DNA of 64,000 nt from Streptococcus sp. LPB0220 (GCF_008727815.1 NZ_CP044230.1:728001-792000), one strand, 5' to 3'. Counted from the stretch's first letter, positions 51,781 to 62,377 are shown. Numbers and translations are program-made. Notes: a model not told the origin generated them from the letters alone.

Positions 51781-53583
51781 ATGGTAAAACAACGTAATGA
51801 AATTGATGAAAAATACCAATGGGATTTGTCGACAATTTTTGCGACAGATCAAGCTTGGGAAGAAGAAGCAGCTAGCTTAGCTGCAGATATTAAAGCAGCA
51901 AGCCACTATGCTGGTCATTTGTTGGATTCGGCGCAAACACTGTTGGATACAACCAATGCATATTTGGAATTGAGCCGTCGCTTAGAAAAGGTCTACGTCT
52001 ATGCTCATATGAAAAATGACCAAGACACACGAGTGGCTAAATACCAAGAGTACCAATCAAAAGGGATGTCTCTTTATAGCTTGTTGGGTGAAACCTTTGC
52101 CTTCTATGAGCCTGAATTCATGGCCATTACGGATGAGCAGTACAAGGCCTTTGTGAGTGAAGTTCCAGCCTTGGAACAATATGGTCATTATTTTGATCGT
52201 TTGCTAGAGAAAAAAGAACATGTCTTGTCTCAAAAAGAAGAGGAATTACTTGCAGGAGCTGGTGAGATCTTTGCGGCTGGTGGTGAAACCTTTGAAATCT
52301 TGGACAATGCAGATATTGTTTTCCCAACTGTACATGATGACAAGGGTGAAGAAGTTCAATTAACCCATGGAAACTATATTTCTTTGGTAGAATCTAAAGA
52401 TCGTGCCGTTCGTAAAGAAGCTTACGAAGGCCTCTACAAGGTTTATGAACAGTACCAACATACCTATGCTAAAACCTTGCAAACCAATGTGAAAGTTCAT
52501 AACTTTAATGCTAAAGTTCGCAAATTCTCTTCTGCCCGTGAAGCGGCCCTTTCTGAAAACTTTGTACCAGAAAGTGTTTATGATAGCTTGGTAGCAGCTG
52601 TGAACAAACACTTGCCACTCTTGCAACGCTATGTGCAATTGCGTTCAAAAATTCTAGGAATCTCAGACTTGAAGATGTACGATATGTATACGCCATTATC
52701 CGATACAGACTACAAGTTTACCTATGAAGAATCATTGGCCAAAGCAGAAGAAGTCTTGGCTGTTTTGGGTGAGGACTACCTTTCTCGTGTGAAACGTGCC
52801 TTTAGCGAACGGTGGATCGATGTGCATGTCAACCAAGGAAAACGTTCAGGTGCCTATTCAGGTGGTTCTTATGATACCAATGCCTTCATGTTGTTGAACT
52901 GGCAAGATACATTGGATAATCTCTTCACCTTGGTGCATGAAACTGGTCACAGTATGCATTCTAGCTATACCCGTGAAACCCAGCCTTATGTCTATGGGGA
53001 CTATTCAATTTTCCTTGCTGAAATCGCCTCTACAACCAATGAAAATATCTTGACCGAACGTCTGTTAGAAGAAGTAGAAGACGATGCAACTCGTTTTGCT
53101 ATTTTGAATCACTTCTTGGATGGCTTCCGTGGAACCGTCTTCCGTCAAACGCAGTTTGCTGAATTTGAGCATGCCATTCATAAAGCAGACCAAGAAGGTA
53201 CCGTTTTGACTAGTGAGTTCTTGAACAACCTTTATGCAGAGCTCAATGAAAAATACTATGGTCTTTCAAAAGAAGACAACCCTGAGATCCAATATGAATG
53301 GGCTCGGATTCCTCACTTCTACTATAACTACTATGTCTTCCAATATTCAACAGGTTTTGCAGCAGCTTCAGCCTTAGCTGAAAAAATTGTTCATGGAACA
53401 CAAGAAGATCGTGATAAATATATCGACTACTTGAAGGCTGGAAATTCTGACTATCCACTCAATGTCATCCGCAAAGCAGGTGTGGATATGGAAAAAGAAG
53501 ACTACTTGGACGCAGCCTTTGCGGTCTTTGAACGTCGGTTGAATGAATTTGAAGCCCTAGTAGAAAAATTAGGACTCGCATAA
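51781..53583 (+). CDS. pepF: Oligoendopeptidase F
   Basis: A 600-residue cytoplasmic M3B zinc peptidase that cuts peptides of about 5-20 residues. The zinc site is [11 protein letters not shown] (HExxH) with the third ligand in the following [11 protein letters not shown]. Length matches PepF/PepB. GGAGG precedes the start. The O-methyltransferase gene begins one base after its stop, so the pair is co-translated. coiA-pepF-methyltransferase-prsA is a conserved streptococcal order. Confidence 0.96.
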   Translation: MVKQRNEIDEKYQWDLSTIFATDQAWEEEAASLAADIKAASHYAGHLLDSAQTLLDTTNAYLELSRRLEKVYVYAHMKNDQDTRVAKYQEYQSKGMSLYSLLGETFAFYEPEFMAITDEQYKAFVSEVPALEQYGHYFDRLLEKKEHVLSQKEEELLAGAGEIFAAGGETFEILDNADIVFPTVHDDKGEEVQLTHGNYISLVESKDRAVRKEAYEGLYKVYEQYQHTYAKTLQTNVKVHNFNAKVRKFSSAREAALSENFVPESVYDSLVAAVNKHLPLLQRYVQLRSKILGISDLKMYDMYTPLSDTDYKFTYEESLAKAEEVLAVLGEDYLSRVKRAFSERWIDVHVNQGKRSGAYSGGSYDTNAFMLLNWQDTLDNLFTLVHETGHSMHSSYTRETQPYVYGDYSIFLAEIASTTNENILTERLLEEVEDDATRFAILNHFLDGFRGTVFRQTQFAEFEHAIHKADQEGTVLTSEFLNNLYAELNEKYYGLSKEDNPEIQYEWARIPHFYYNYYVFQYSTGFAAASALAEKIVHGTQEDRDKYIDYLKAGNSDYPLNVIRKAGVDMEKEDYLDAAFAVFERRLNEFEALVEKLGLA

Positions 53584-53584
53584 G

Positions 53585-54304
53585 ATGGTAGAGTCATATA
53601 GTAAAAATGCCAACCACAATATGCGCCGGCCAGTGGTTAAAGATGAGATCGTTGACTTTATGCGCACGCGTCAAAAACCGGTAGCAGGTGCCTTGGAGGA
53701 GTTAGAAGCATTCGCCCGCAAGGAAAATATTCCGATTATTCCGCATGAAACGGTAGCTTACTTTAGACTACTCCTGCAAGCCCTACAACCAAAGAAAATC
53801 CTGGAAATTGGGACAGCAATTGGATTTTCAGCGCTCTTAATGGCTGAAAATGCTCCCGATGCACAAATTACCACTATTGATCGGAATGAAGAGATGATTG
53901 GCTTTGCCAAGGAAAATCTGGCTAAATACGATCAAAGAAAACAAATCACCTTGCTTGAAGGAGATGCAGTAGATGTCTTGCAGGATTTAACAGAGACTTA
54001 TGACTTTGTCTTTATGGACTCTGCTAAGTCTAAATACATCGTCTTTTTGCCACGAATTCTCGAACTCATAGAGGTTGGGGGAATCGTGGTACTGGATGAT
54101 ATTTTCCAAGGAGGAGATGTTGCCAAGGACATCATGGAAGTGCGTCGTGGGCAACGAACCATTTACCGGGGGCTTCAAAATCTCTTTCATGCGACTCTCA
54201 ATCATCCAGATTTGACCGCTAGTTTGGTGCCACTTGGAGATGGTATTTTGATGATTCGGAAAAATGCAGAGACGGTAACCTTGCCAGATCCTAGCTCTTT
54301 TTAG
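53585..54304 (+). CDS. SAM-dependent O-methyltransferase (caffeoyl-CoA OMT-like)
   Basis: A 239-residue class I methyltransferase. Motif I is ILEIGTAIGFSALLMAENAP, followed by ITTIDRNEEM (acidic ribose contact), 'FVFMDSAKSKYIVFLP' and GGIVVLDDIFQGG. This is the YrrM/TrmR-like O-methyltransferase family; some members methylate tRNA wobble uridines (5-hydroxyuridine), so a tRNA role is possible. Translation is coupled to pepF. Confidence 0.9.
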   Translation: MVESYSKNANHNMRRPVVKDEIVDFMRTRQKPVAGALEELEAFARKENIPIIPHETVAYFRLLLQALQPKKILEIGTAIGFSALLMAENAPDAQITTIDRNEEMIGFAKENLAKYDQRKQITLLEGDAVDVLQDLTETYDFVFMDSAKSKYIVFLPRILELIEVGGIVVLDDIFQGGDVAKDIMEVRRGQRTIYRGLQNLFHATLNHPDLTASLVPLGDGILMIRKNAETVTLPDPSSF

Positions 54305-54332
54305 GTAAATTTAAGGTATTCTCTCTAATTTG

Positions 54333-54341
54333 TGGTAAAAT
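54333..54341 (+). promoter_or_regulatory. Extended -10 promoter of prsA
   Basis: TGG-TAAAAT, 35 nt before the prsA start. Confidence 0.55.
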
Positions 54342-54376
54342 AGAATAAGTTTAAAAAGGAACGGAGAATAATTTTC

Positions 54377-55321
54377 ATGAAGAAAAAACTTGTAGCGGGT
54401 GCTGTGACCTTGCTATCAGTCGTAACACTAGCAGCGTGTGCCAATGGCACAAACAAAGATATCGTGACCATGAAAGGGGACACGATCACAGTTTCTGATT
54501 TCTATAATGAAATCAAAACCAACCAAGGTGCTCAACAAGTTCTTTTCCAAATGACCATCAATAAAGTCTTTGAAAAAGAATATGGATCAAAAGTTTCTGA
54601 TAAAGAAGTCGATAAAGAATTGGCTAAACAAAAGAAACAATTAGGTAACCAATTCGATGCATACTTGGCGCAACAAGGCTTGACGGAAGAAACAGCGAAG
54701 AAACAAATCCGTAGCAATATGTTGTTGGAATATGCAGTCAACCAAGCGGCTAAGAAAGATATCAAAGAGTCTGACTACAAGGCAGCTTTTGAATCTTACA
54801 CACCAGAAGTAACAGCACAAATTATCAAGTTGGATTCAGAAGACAAAGCAAAAGAAGTGTTGGAAGCAGCTAAAGCGGAAGGTGCAGATTTTGCCCAAAT
54901 CGCCAAAGAAAATTCGACAGATACTGCTACAAAAGACAAAGGTGGTGAAGTTAAGTTCGATTCAGGAACAGCAGATATCCCATCTCAAGTCAAAGAAGCA
55001 GCCTTTAAGTTGGATGAAAACGGTATTTCAGATGTGATCACAGTTTCAGCAGGTCAAAACTATTCTGCTAGCTACTATATTGTCAAATTGAATAAGAAGA
55101 CAGAAAAAGGTTCTGACTGGAAGAAATACGAAAAACGTTTGAAAGAGATCATTGTTGACGGTCGTAAGCAAGATACCAACTACATCCGTAGCATTATTGC
55201 AAAAGCGATGACCAATGCCAATATCAAGGTCAAAGATGATGCCTTCAAATCAACATTTAACCAATATTTGCAAAATATCGGTGTCCAAACGAGTGATAGC
55301 AGCTCATCATCTAAAAAATAG
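54377..55321 (+). CDS. prsA: Foldase lipoprotein PrsA (peptidyl-prolyl isomerase)
   Basis: A 314-residue lipoprotein that folds secreted proteins outside the membrane. Lipobox LAAC at Cys21; N-terminal SurA-like helical region; parvulin domain about residues 135-240 (TAQIIKLDSEDKA ... FDSGTADIPSQVKEAAFKL). The tail ends in Ser/Lys. It matches streptococcal PrsA/PpmA. Transcribed after the methyltransferase gene or from its own promoter. Confidence 0.93.
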   Translation: MKKKLVAGAVTLLSVVTLAACANGTNKDIVTMKGDTITVSDFYNEIKTNQGAQQVLFQMTINKVFEKEYGSKVSDKEVDKELAKQKKQLGNQFDAYLAQQGLTEETAKKQIRSNMLLEYAVNQAAKKDIKESDYKAAFESYTPEVTAQIIKLDSEDKAKEVLEAAKAEGADFAQIAKENSTDTATKDKGGEVKFDSGTADIPSQVKEAAFKLDENGISDVITVSAGQNYSASYYIVKLNKKTEKGSDWKKYEKRLKEIIVDGRKQDTNYIRSIIAKAMTNANIKVKDDAFKSTFNQYLQNIGVQTSDSSSSSKK

Positions 55322-55350
55322 TTGACGGTTCCTGTTGGAACTTGTATAAT
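55322..55350 (+). promoter_or_regulatory. Promoter of the T-box leader
   Basis: TTGACG (55322-55327), 17-nt spacer, TATAAT (55345-55350); it starts right after the prsA stop. Confidence 0.88.
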
Positions 55351-55354
55351 GAAA

Positions 55355-55515
55355 TAGTTGAGAATAAATCATTGTTACTCGGAATCAGAGAAGTGGCGGG
55401 GGTGCGAGCCATGGAAGAGAAATGATTTTGCTACTCGGCTGAGACAATTGCATATAAAATGAAGAATGACAAGTTCATTGAATGAAGGTGGTACCGCGGT
55501 TTTTCGCCCTTCGTT
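55355..55515 (+). promoter_or_regulatory. T-box riboswitch with alanine specifier
   Basis: Stem I closes with GTTGAG/CTCGGC and AAATCATT/AATGATTT; the internal loop between them holds TTGCTA, giving the Ala codon GCU (55430-55432) as specifier followed by a purine. Stem III is GAATGA/TTCATT (about 55462-55480). The T-box core AAGGTGGTACCGCG (55485-55498) forms the antiterminator GAAGG-[TGGTACC]-GCG...CGC-CCTTC. I cannot outline the terminator clearly. Uncharged tRNA-Ala should raise expression of the two genes that follow. Confidence 0.92.
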
Positions 55516-55574
55516 TAGTGGCTTGTCTTTTGTTTATGGGCAGTTGTCTGGAGCTTTTTAAAGGAGATCAAAAG

Positions 55575-56060
55575 ATGCGAACCTATCAAGTGAAACAAAA
55601 ATTTCGATTGGGTGGTGAGCGGTTCGATATCAAAGATGAGTTGGGAAATGTTGAGTACCAGGTTGAGGGATCTTTTCTTAAGATTCCCAAGACTTTTACC
55701 ATCTATGATAAGAATGGACAAGAAGTGAGCCACATTACTAAAAAAACAATCAGCTTTCTTCCTAAGTTTGTGGTTGAGTTGAAGGATGGGGACTGCTTTT
55801 TTATCCATAAAAAACTGACGCTCTTCAGGGATAAATACGATATCGAAGATTTGGGACTGCGGGTACAAGGAAATATCTGGGATCTAGAATTCAAATTATT
55901 CGATGATCGGGATCAAATCGTCGCTGAGATTAGCAAAGAACTCTTTCATCTAACCTCTACCTACCAAGTATCGGTGTATGAGGATGAATACGCTGATTTA
56001 GTCATCTCACTTTGTGTCGCCATCGATTATGTCGAAATGTTAGAAGCTAGCGCAAATTAA
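55575..56060 (+). CDS. LURP-one-related (tubby-like fold) protein
   Basis: A 161-residue soluble protein. The alternating strands with 'YQVKQKFRLGGERFDIKDELG', 'YQVEGSFLKIPKTFTIYDKNG' and 'RDKYDIEDLGLRVQGNIWDLEF' follow the LOR/DUF567 (YxjI) pattern, a membrane-phospholipid-binding beta-barrel fold in other proteins. ATG at 55575 follows AAAGGAG; the open frame further upstream runs into the T-box and is not coding. It lies between the T-box and alaS, and shares alanine-responsive control although no link to tRNA charging is known. Confidence 0.85.
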   Translation: MRTYQVKQKFRLGGERFDIKDELGNVEYQVEGSFLKIPKTFTIYDKNGQEVSHITKKTISFLPKFVVELKDGDCFFIHKKLTLFRDKYDIEDLGLRVQGNIWDLEFKLFDDRDQIVAEISKELFHLTSTYQVSVYEDEYADLVISLCVAIDYVEMLEASAN

Positions 56061-56083
56061 TCTTAAAAAATTAGGAGACAAAT

Positions 56084-58702
56084 ATGAAACAATTATCTAG
56101 TGCACAAGTCCGCCAAATGTGGCTTGATTTCTGGGCAAGCAAAGGCCACTCTGTAGAACCATCTGTTAGCTTGGTTCCTGTAAATGACCCAACCCTTTTG
56201 TGGATCAACTCAGGGGTTGCCACTCTTAAGAAATACTTCGATGGAACCATCAAACCTGAAAATCCACGGATTACCAATGCTCAAAAAGCTATTCGTACTA
56301 ATGATATCGAAAACGTAGGGAAAACTGCTCGTCACCATACTATGTTTGAAATGTTGGGGAATTTCTCAATCGGAGATTACTTCCGTGATGAAGCTATTAC
56401 GTGGGCTTATGAGCTTTTGACAAGTCCTGAATGGTTTGACTTCCCCAAAGACAAACTTTATATGACTTATTATCCAGATGATAAAGATTCATACAACCGC
56501 TGGATCGCTGTTGGGGTGGATCCAAGTCACTTGATCCCAATCGAAGACAACTTCTGGGAAATCGGTGCGGGGCCTTCTGGACCAGATACAGAAATCTTCT
56601 TTGACCGTGGAGAAGCTTTTGACCCAGAAAACATCGGCCTTCGTCTGCTTGCAGAAGATATCGAAAACGACCGTTACATCGAAATCTGGAACATTGTCTT
56701 GTCACAATTTAACGCTGACCCAGCTGTTCCTCGTAGCGAATACAAGGAATTGCCACACAAGAACATTGATACGGGCGCTGGTTTAGAGCGTTTGGTAGCT
56801 GTTATCCAAGGTGCCAAGACCAACTTTGAAACAGACCTCTTTATGCCGATCATCCGTGAAGTTGAAAAGATGTCTGGTAAAACCTATGATCCAGATGGCG
56901 ATAACATGAGCTTCAAGGTGATTGCTGACCACATCCGTTCGCTTTCATTTGCGATTGGAGATGGGGCTCTTCCTGGTAATGAAGGACGCGGTTACGTTCT
57001 TCGTCGTCTCCTCCGTCGTGCTTCCATGCATGGTCAAAAATTGGGGATCGAAGGAACCTTCTTGTATAAATTAGTTCCAACCGTTGGGAAGATCATGGAA
57101 AGTTACTACCCAGAAGTACTTGAAAAACAAGACTTCATCGAAAAAATCATCAAGAGTGAAGAAGAATCATTTGCTCGTACCTTGAACTCTGGTCAACACT
57201 TTGCCCAAACCATCGTTGAAGACTTGAAAGCCAAAGGTCAAACAGTGATTGCCGGTCAAGATGTCTTTAAACTTTATGATACATACGGATTCCCAGTAGA
57301 ATTGACAGAAGAAATCGCTGAAGAAGCTGGAATGACAGTCGATCGTGACGGTTTTGAAGCAGCTATGAAGGAACAACAAGAACGGGCGCGTGCATCTGCT
57401 GTCAAAGGTGGATCCATGGGGATGCAAAATGAAACCCTTCAAAACATTACAGTTGAAAGTAGCTTCAACTACAATGCCAGCCAATTGCCTTCTAAGTTGG
57501 TGGCTATCGTAGCGGACAATGCAGAAGTAGAGGCTGTATCAGAAGGGACTGCATCACTGATCTTTGCAGAAACTCCATTCTACGCTGAAATGGGTGGACA
57601 AGTTGCGGACCATGGTCAAATCTTGGATGCTCAAGGAAACGTCGTAGCGACAGTGACAGATGTTCAAAAAGCACCAAATGGACAACCACTTCATACTGTT
57701 GAAGTTCTTGCTCCTCTTGCCTTGAACCAAGAATACACCTTGGCTATCGATACCAATCGTCGTCATCGTGTCATGAAGAACCACACAGCCACTCACTTGC
57801 TCCATGCGGCTCTTCACAATATCCTTGGTAACCACGCAACCCAAGCGGGATCTCTCAACGAAGTAGAATTCCTTCGCTTTGACTTCACTCACTTCCAAGC
57901 TGTGACTCCAGAAGAATTGCGTGCTATTGAACAACAAGTCAATGAAAAGATCTGGGAAGCAATCGCAGTCGAAACGATTGAAACAGATATTGATACTGCT
58001 AAAGAAATGGGAGCTATGGCCCTCTTTGGTGAAAAATACGGTAAAGAAGTTCGTGTTGTCACTATCGGTGATTACTCAGTAGAGCTCTGTGGTGGTACTC
58101 ACGTAGGCAACACTTCTGAAATTGGTCTCTTCAAGATTGTCAAAGAAGAAGGGATCGGATCAGGAACTCGTCGTATCTTGGCAGTGACTGGTAAGGAAGC
58201 CTTCGAAGCTTATCGTGAACAAGAAGATGCACTGAAAGCAGTCGCAGCAACCTTGAAAGCACCTCAACTCAAAGAAGTCCCTCATAAGGTGGAAGGTCTT
58301 CAAGAACAACTCCGTCAATTGCAAAAAGAAAATGCAGAATTGAAGGAAAAAGCGGCAGCAGCTGCAGCAGGCGATGTCTTCAAGAATGTTCAAGAAGCAA
58401 ACGGACACCGTTATATTGCCAGCCAAGTTTCAGTTTCAGATGCAGGTGCTCTTCGTACCTTTGCGGATAACTGGAAACAAAAAGATTACTCTGATGTGCT
58501 TGTTCTTGTCGCAGCTATCGGTGACAAGGTGAATGTCCTTGTAGCCAGCAAGACAAAAGATGTGCATGCAGGTAATGTCATCAAAGAACTAGCTCCAATC
58601 GTCGATGGACGTGGTGGTGGTAAACCAGACATGGCCATGGCAGGAGGAAGCAACCAAGCGAAGATCCAAGAATTGTTGGATGCCGTAGCAGGTAAATTGT
58701 AA
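56084..58702 (+). CDS. alaS: Alanyl-tRNA synthetase
   Basis: An 872-residue class II synthetase. N-terminal catalytic domain ([35 protein letters not shown]), tRNA-recognition region, editing domain with [13 protein letters not shown] (zinc-binding HxxxH) and [13 protein letters not shown], then a coiled coil ([20 protein letters not shown]) and the C-Ala domain with '[14 protein letters not shown]'. Full length. Controlled by the alanine T-box upstream. Confidence 0.98.
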   Translation: MKQLSSAQVRQMWLDFWASKGHSVEPSVSLVPVNDPTLLWINSGVATLKKYFDGTIKPENPRITNAQKAIRTNDIENVGKTARHHTMFEMLGNFSIGDYFRDEAITWAYELLTSPEWFDFPKDKLYMTYYPDDKDSYNRWIAVGVDPSHLIPIEDNFWEIGAGPSGPDTEIFFDRGEAFDPENIGLRLLAEDIENDRYIEIWNIVLSQFNADPAVPRSEYKELPHKNIDTGAGLERLVAVIQGAKTNFETDLFMPIIREVEKMSGKTYDPDGDNMSFKVIADHIRSLSFAIGDGALPGNEGRGYVLRRLLRRASMHGQKLGIEGTFLYKLVPTVGKIMESYYPEVLEKQDFIEKIIKSEEESFARTLNSGQHFAQTIVEDLKAKGQTVIAGQDVFKLYDTYGFPVELTEEIAEEAGMTVDRDGFEAAMKEQQERARASAVKGGSMGMQNETLQNITVESSFNYNASQLPSKLVAIVADNAEVEAVSEGTASLIFAETPFYAEMGGQVADHGQILDAQGNVVATVTDVQKAPNGQPLHTVEVLAPLALNQEYTLAIDTNRRHRVMKNHTATHLLHAALHNILGNHATQAGSLNEVEFLRFDFTHFQAVTPEELRAIEQQVNEKIWEAIAVETIETDIDTAKEMGAMALFGEKYGKEVRVVTIGDYSVELCGGTHVGNTSEIGLFKIVKEEGIGSGTRRILAVTGKEAFEAYREQEDALKAVAATLKAPQLKEVPHKVEGLQEQLRQLQKENAELKEKAAAAAAGDVFKNVQEANGHRYIASQVSVSDAGALRTFADNWKQKDYSDVLVLVAAIGDKVNVLVASKTKDVHAGNVIKELAPIVDGRGGGKPDMAMAGGSNQAKIQELLDAVAGKL

Positions 58703-58709
58703 TAATAGG

Positions 58710-58740
58710 AGAGGTTGAATGTTTGTTCAACCTCTTTTTT
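58710..58740 (+). terminator. Terminator of alaS
   Basis: GAGGTTGAA pairs with TTCAACCTC followed by TTTTTT. Confidence 0.9.
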
Positions 58741-58780
58741 CAAAAAAGAAGCAGATCCAATTAGAAAAAGATTGCAACAA

Positions 58781-58808
58781 AAAAACCTTTCCGTCTGGAA
58801 AGGTTTTT
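58781..58808 (-). terminator. Terminator of nrdF
   Basis: AAAAACCTTTCC pairs with GGAAAGGTTTTT over GTCT; the A-run on the plus strand is the T-run for nrdF. Could also back up alaS termination. Confidence 0.88.
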
Positions 58809-58812
58809 CTTC

Positions 58813-59772
58813 TTATAAACCGTAGTTGTAATCGTCATCCTGCATGGCTTCTACTTCACCGAGAAGGTAACCATTTCCGACTTGAGAGAAGAAGTCGTGG
58901 TTAGAGGTACCGGTTGAGATCCCGTTCATGACGATTGGGTTGACATCATCTGCTGAGTCAGGGAAGAGCGGATCTTGTCCCAGGTTCATGAGGGCTTTGT
59001 TAGCGTTATAGCGAAGGAAGGTCTTGACTTCCTCTGTCCAACCTACACCGTCATAGAGGCTCTCTGTATAGCCTTCTTCATTCTCATAGAGAGTGTAGAG
59101 TAAGTCATACATCCATTCTTTGAGCTTTTCTTGTTCGTCTTCTGGTAATTCGTTAAATCCGAGTTGGAACTTGTAGCCGATATAAGTTCCGTGAACTGAT
59201 TCGTCCCGAATGATCAACTTGATGATCTCAGCTACGTTGGCCAACTTGTTGTTTCCAAGATAGTAGAGCGGTGTGAAGAAACCAGAGTAGAAGAGGAAGG
59301 TTTCAAGAAAGACGCTAGCAACTTTCTTTTCTAGAGGAGTGCCATTGAGGTAGATTTCATTGATGATCTCTGCCTTCTTTTGAAGGAAAGGATTGGTATC
59401 AGTCCATTCGAAAATCTCTTCGATTTCTGACTTGGTATTCAAGGTAGAAAAGATGGAAGAGTAGGACTTAGCATGGACAGATTCCATAAATTGGATGTTG
59501 TTAAAGACAGCTTCTTCGTGGGGAGTACGGATATCTGCACGAAGAGCTTGCACACCCGTTTCAGACTGCATGGTATCCAACAGAGTCAATCCACCAAAGA
59601 CTTTACCAACGAGGTCTTTTTCTTTATTAGACAACTTTCTCCAGTCATCCAGGTCGTTTGACAAAGGGATACGCGTATCCAACCAGAATTGCTCGGTCAG
59701 TTTTTCCCAAGTAGATTTATCGATGACATCCTCGATGGCATTCCAGTTAATGGCTTTGTAGTATGTTTCCAT
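58813..59772 (-). CDS. nrdF: Class Ib ribonucleotide reductase beta subunit
   Basis: A 319-residue subunit carrying the dimetal (Mn2 or Fe2) centre and tyrosyl radical. Ligand and radical regions are seen in DTMQSETGVQ, EAVFNNIQFMESVHAKSYS and IIRDESVHGTYIGYKF. ATG at 59772 gives the conserved METYYKAINWN start; ATG at 59778 is also possible. It has an extended -10 (TGG-TAGAAT) about 40 nt upstream, besides any read-through from nrdE. The NrdI flavodoxin partner is not in this window. Confidence 0.97.
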   Translation of the reverse strand: METYYKAINWNAIEDVIDKSTWEKLTEQFWLDTRIPLSNDLDDWRKLSNKEKDLVGKVFGGLTLLDTMQSETGVQALRADIRTPHEEAVFNNIQFMESVHAKSYSSIFSTLNTKSEIEEIFEWTDTNPFLQKKAEIINEIYLNGTPLEKKVASVFLETFLFYSGFFTPLYYLGNNKLANVAEIIKLIIRDESVHGTYIGYKFQLGFNELPEDEQEKLKEWMYDLLYTLYENEEGYTESLYDGVGWTEEVKTFLRYNANKALMNLGQDPLFPDSADDVNPIVMNGISTGTSNHDFFSQVGNGYLLGEVEAMQDDDYNYGL

Positions 59773-59810
59773 TTGCATCACTTTCTTTTTCTATTCATTC
59801 AATCGTTACT

Positions 59811-59819
59811 ATTCTACCA
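59811..59819 (-). promoter_or_regulatory. Extended -10 promoter of nrdF
   Basis: TGG-TAGAAT on the minus strand between nrdE and nrdF. Confidence 0.55.
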
Positions 59820-59838
59820 TAAATGGATAGAATACGCA

Positions 59839-59862
59839 CAAAAAGTCGGCGAACCGACTTTT
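59839..59862 (-). terminator. Terminator of nrdE
   Basis: AAAAGTCGG pairs with CCGACTTTT over a four-base loop, with extra T residues on the minus strand. Confidence 0.8.
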
Positions 59863-59884
59863 AATGGCGAACCTTGGGGCTGTC

Positions 59885-62044
59885 TTAGATGATACAGCTT
59901 TCACATTGGTTAGCACCGACTTCTCCACCATCATCTGTAAAGGTACGGACGTAGTAGATAGACTTGATACCCTTGTTAAAGGCGTAGTTACGAAGGATAG
60001 ACAAGTCACGAGTGGTTTGTTTGTTTTCAGTTTTCCATTCGTAGAGACCTTTTGGAATATCGCTGCGCATAAAGAGGGTCAGTGAAAGACCTTGGTCTAC
60101 GTGCTCAGTTGCAGCCGCATAAACATCAATCACCTTACGCATATCCATGTCGTAGGCAGAAGTGTAGTAAGGGATGGTTTCGGTTGATAAACCAGCAGCA
60201 GGATAGTAGATCTTTCCGATTTTCTTTTCTTGGCGCTCTTCAATCCGTTGTGTAATTGGGTGGATAGAAGCAGAGACATCATTGATGTAGCTGATAGATC
60301 CATTTGGTGCGACAGCCAAGCGGTTTTGGTGGTAAAGACCATCTGCTTGAACTTTAGCACGCAGTTCTGCCCAATCCTCTGCACTTGGAATGAAGATATC
60401 TTTAAAGAGCTCTTTGACACGATCAGATTTTGGAACAAACTCTCCAGTGGTGTACTTATCAAAGTAGCTACCGTTGGCGTAGTCTGATTTTTCAAAGTTA
60501 TGGAAGGTAACGCCACGTTCACGCGCGATGTTGTTTGATTCCACGAGGGTCCAGTAGTTCATGAGCATAAAATAGATGCTGGTGAACTCAACAGACTCAG
60601 GTGATCCGTATTCGATCAATTGTTGGGCAAGGTAACTATGAAGTCCCATAGCACCAAGACCGAAGGTATGCGCTAGGCTATTGCCATGGTCAATAGTTGG
60701 AACAGCCACGATGTGGGAACTATCGGTGACGAAGGTCAAAGCACGAACCATGGCACGAATGGAACGACCAAAATCAGGTGAAGTCATCATGTTGACCACG
60801 TTGGTTGAACCAAGGTTACATGAGACGTCTGTTCCCATTTGGACAAATTCTTGGGCATCGTTGATCAAGCTTGGTTCTTGAACTTGTAGGATCTCTGAAC
60901 ACAAGTTACTCATGATGATTTTTCCATCAACAGGGTTTGCCCGGTTAGCAGTATCGATGTTGACTACATATGGGTAGCCAGATTCTTGTTGCAATTTAGA
61001 AATTTCAGTTTCCAAATCACGTGCTTTGATTTTTGTCTTACGGATATTTGGATTAGCGACTAACTCATCGTATTTTTCAGTGATGTCGATGTAGTTGAAT
61101 GGTACTCCGTATTCACGCTCAACAGAGTATGGGCTGAAGAGGTACATTTCTTCATTCTTGCGAGCCAACTCATAGAACTTGTCTGGTACGACTACCCCAA
61201 GTGAGAGGGTCTTAACCCGAACTTTTTCATCGGCGTTTTCTTTCTTAGTAGAAAGGAAGGCAATGATGTCTGGGTGGAAGACATTCAAGTACACCACACC
61301 AGCCCCTTGGCGTTGTCCCAATTGGTTCGAGTAAGAGAAGCTATCTTCAAACAGTTTCATAACAGGAACGACCCCAGAAGCAGCTCCTTCATAGCCCTTG
61401 ATCGGTGCTCCAGCTTCACGAAGGTTGCTGAGGGAGATCCCAACCCCACCACCGATACGAGAAAGTTGAAGGGCAGAGTTGATAGAACGTCCGATCGCAT
61501 TCATATCATCTGTTACTTGGATCAAGAAACAAGAAACCAATTCTCCGCGGCGGGCACGACCAGCGTTTAAGAAAGAAGGAGTAGCTGGTTGGTAACGTTG
61601 GTGGATAATTTCGTTTGCGATATCTCGCGCGATAGCTTCATTTCCATCTGCAAAGTAGAGAGCATTGAAGAAGACGCGGTCTTCCATGCTTTCAAGATAA
61701 TATTCTCCATCATTTGTTTTCAGAGCGTATTGGTTATAGAATTTATAAGCCGCCATGAAGGACTTGAATTGGAAGTTTTGGTCTTTGATAAATTGGGCCA
61801 ATTCTTCCAAAAACTCAGGACGATACTTCTGAATGAAGGCTGTTTCGATATAGTTGTGTTCAATAAGGTAGTTGATTTTATCCGTTATTGAATCAAAGGT
61901 CATGGTATTTGGCACAACATTTTCTTTAAAGAAAGCATCCAAAGCTTCTTTGTCTTTATGAAGCATGATTTGACCGTTTACTGGACGGTTGATTTCATTA
62001 TTAAGACGGAAGTAGGTTACGTCTTCAAGTGATTTTAATCCCAT
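59885..62044 (-). CDS. nrdE: Class Ib ribonucleotide reductase alpha subunit
   Basis: A 719-residue catalytic subunit reducing ribonucleoside diphosphates. Seen are SCFLIQVTDDMNAIGRSINS, GGGVGISLSNLREAGAP, MSNLCSEILQ (active-site Cys and Asn), 'CNLGSTNV' and the C-terminal redox pair CESCII, re-reduced by NrdH. There is no N-terminal ATP cone, as expected for class Ib. It follows nrdH with a terminator hairpin in the 114-bp gap. Confidence 0.97.
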   Translation of the reverse strand: MGLKSLEDVTYFRLNNEINRPVNGQIMLHKDKEALDAFFKENVVPNTMTFDSITDKINYLIEHNYIETAFIQKYRPEFLEELAQFIKDQNFQFKSFMAAYKFYNQYALKTNDGEYYLESMEDRVFFNALYFADGNEAIARDIANEIIHQRYQPATPSFLNAGRARRGELVSCFLIQVTDDMNAIGRSINSALQLSRIGGGVGISLSNLREAGAPIKGYEGAASGVVPVMKLFEDSFSYSNQLGQRQGAGVVYLNVFHPDIIAFLSTKKENADEKVRVKTLSLGVVVPDKFYELARKNEEMYLFSPYSVEREYGVPFNYIDITEKYDELVANPNIRKTKIKARDLETEISKLQQESGYPYVVNIDTANRANPVDGKIIMSNLCSEILQVQEPSLINDAQEFVQMGTDVSCNLGSTNVVNMMTSPDFGRSIRAMVRALTFVTDSSHIVAVPTIDHGNSLAHTFGLGAMGLHSYLAQQLIEYGSPESVEFTSIYFMLMNYWTLVESNNIARERGVTFHNFEKSDYANGSYFDKYTTGEFVPKSDRVKELFKDIFIPSAEDWAELRAKVQADGLYHQNRLAVAPNGSISYINDVSASIHPITQRIEERQEKKIGKIYYPAAGLSTETIPYYTSAYDMDMRKVIDVYAAATEHVDQGLSLTLFMRSDIPKGLYEWKTENKQTTRDLSILRNYAFNKGIKSIYYVRTFTDDGGEVGANQCESCII

Positions 62045-62099
62045 AATGTTCCTTTTTCTAGTTCAAAAAATGAAGAGGAGAAGTCCTCTCTTTACAAGT

Positions 62100-62133
62100 A
62101 AAAAGTCTAGTGTTAGGTTGCTAACGCTAGACC
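62100..62133 (-). terminator. Terminator-like hairpin between nrdH and nrdE
   Basis: GTCTAGCGTTAG pairs with CTAACACTAGAC (minus strand), followed by TTTTT. It would set nrdH mRNA above nrdE. Confidence 0.8.
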
Positions 62134-62158
62134 CTATTTAAGCAAAATACTGTGTTTA

Positions 62159-62377
62159 TTATGAAAGTTTCTTCAACTTAGCTGGTTGAAAACCAGAAAA
62201 TACTTCATCAGGTGTTTGAATAACTGGAGCAGCATTGAATCCAAGATTCTTAACGTGATCTACAAATTCTGGCTGTTCGTCTAAGTTAATTTCACGGTAT
62301 TCCACGTGATTGCTATCGAGGAATCGCTTAGTCATTTTACATTGAACACAATTATTTTTTGAATAAATGGTTACCAT
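62159..62377 (-). CDS. nrdH: Glutaredoxin-like protein NrdH
   Basis: A 72-residue thioredoxin-fold electron donor for NrdE/NrdF. Redox motif is NNCVQC (Cys10-Cys13), with 'GFNAAPVIQTPDEVFSGFQP' as the cis-Pro and C-terminal block. First gene of nrdH-nrdE-nrdF. Its start follows a weak ribosome site (GGAGAACGAAAAAGAA). Confidence 0.96.
   Translation of the reverse strand: MVTIYSKNNCVQCKMTKRFLDSNHVEYREINLDEQPEFVDHVKNLGFNAAPVIQTPDEVFSGFQPAKLKKLS

Noticed and set aside
55482..55574. Extended N-terminus of the LURP-one protein starting at 55482.
   Set aside because: It would overlap the T-box core; ATG 55575 has the proper ribosome site and matches the domain start.
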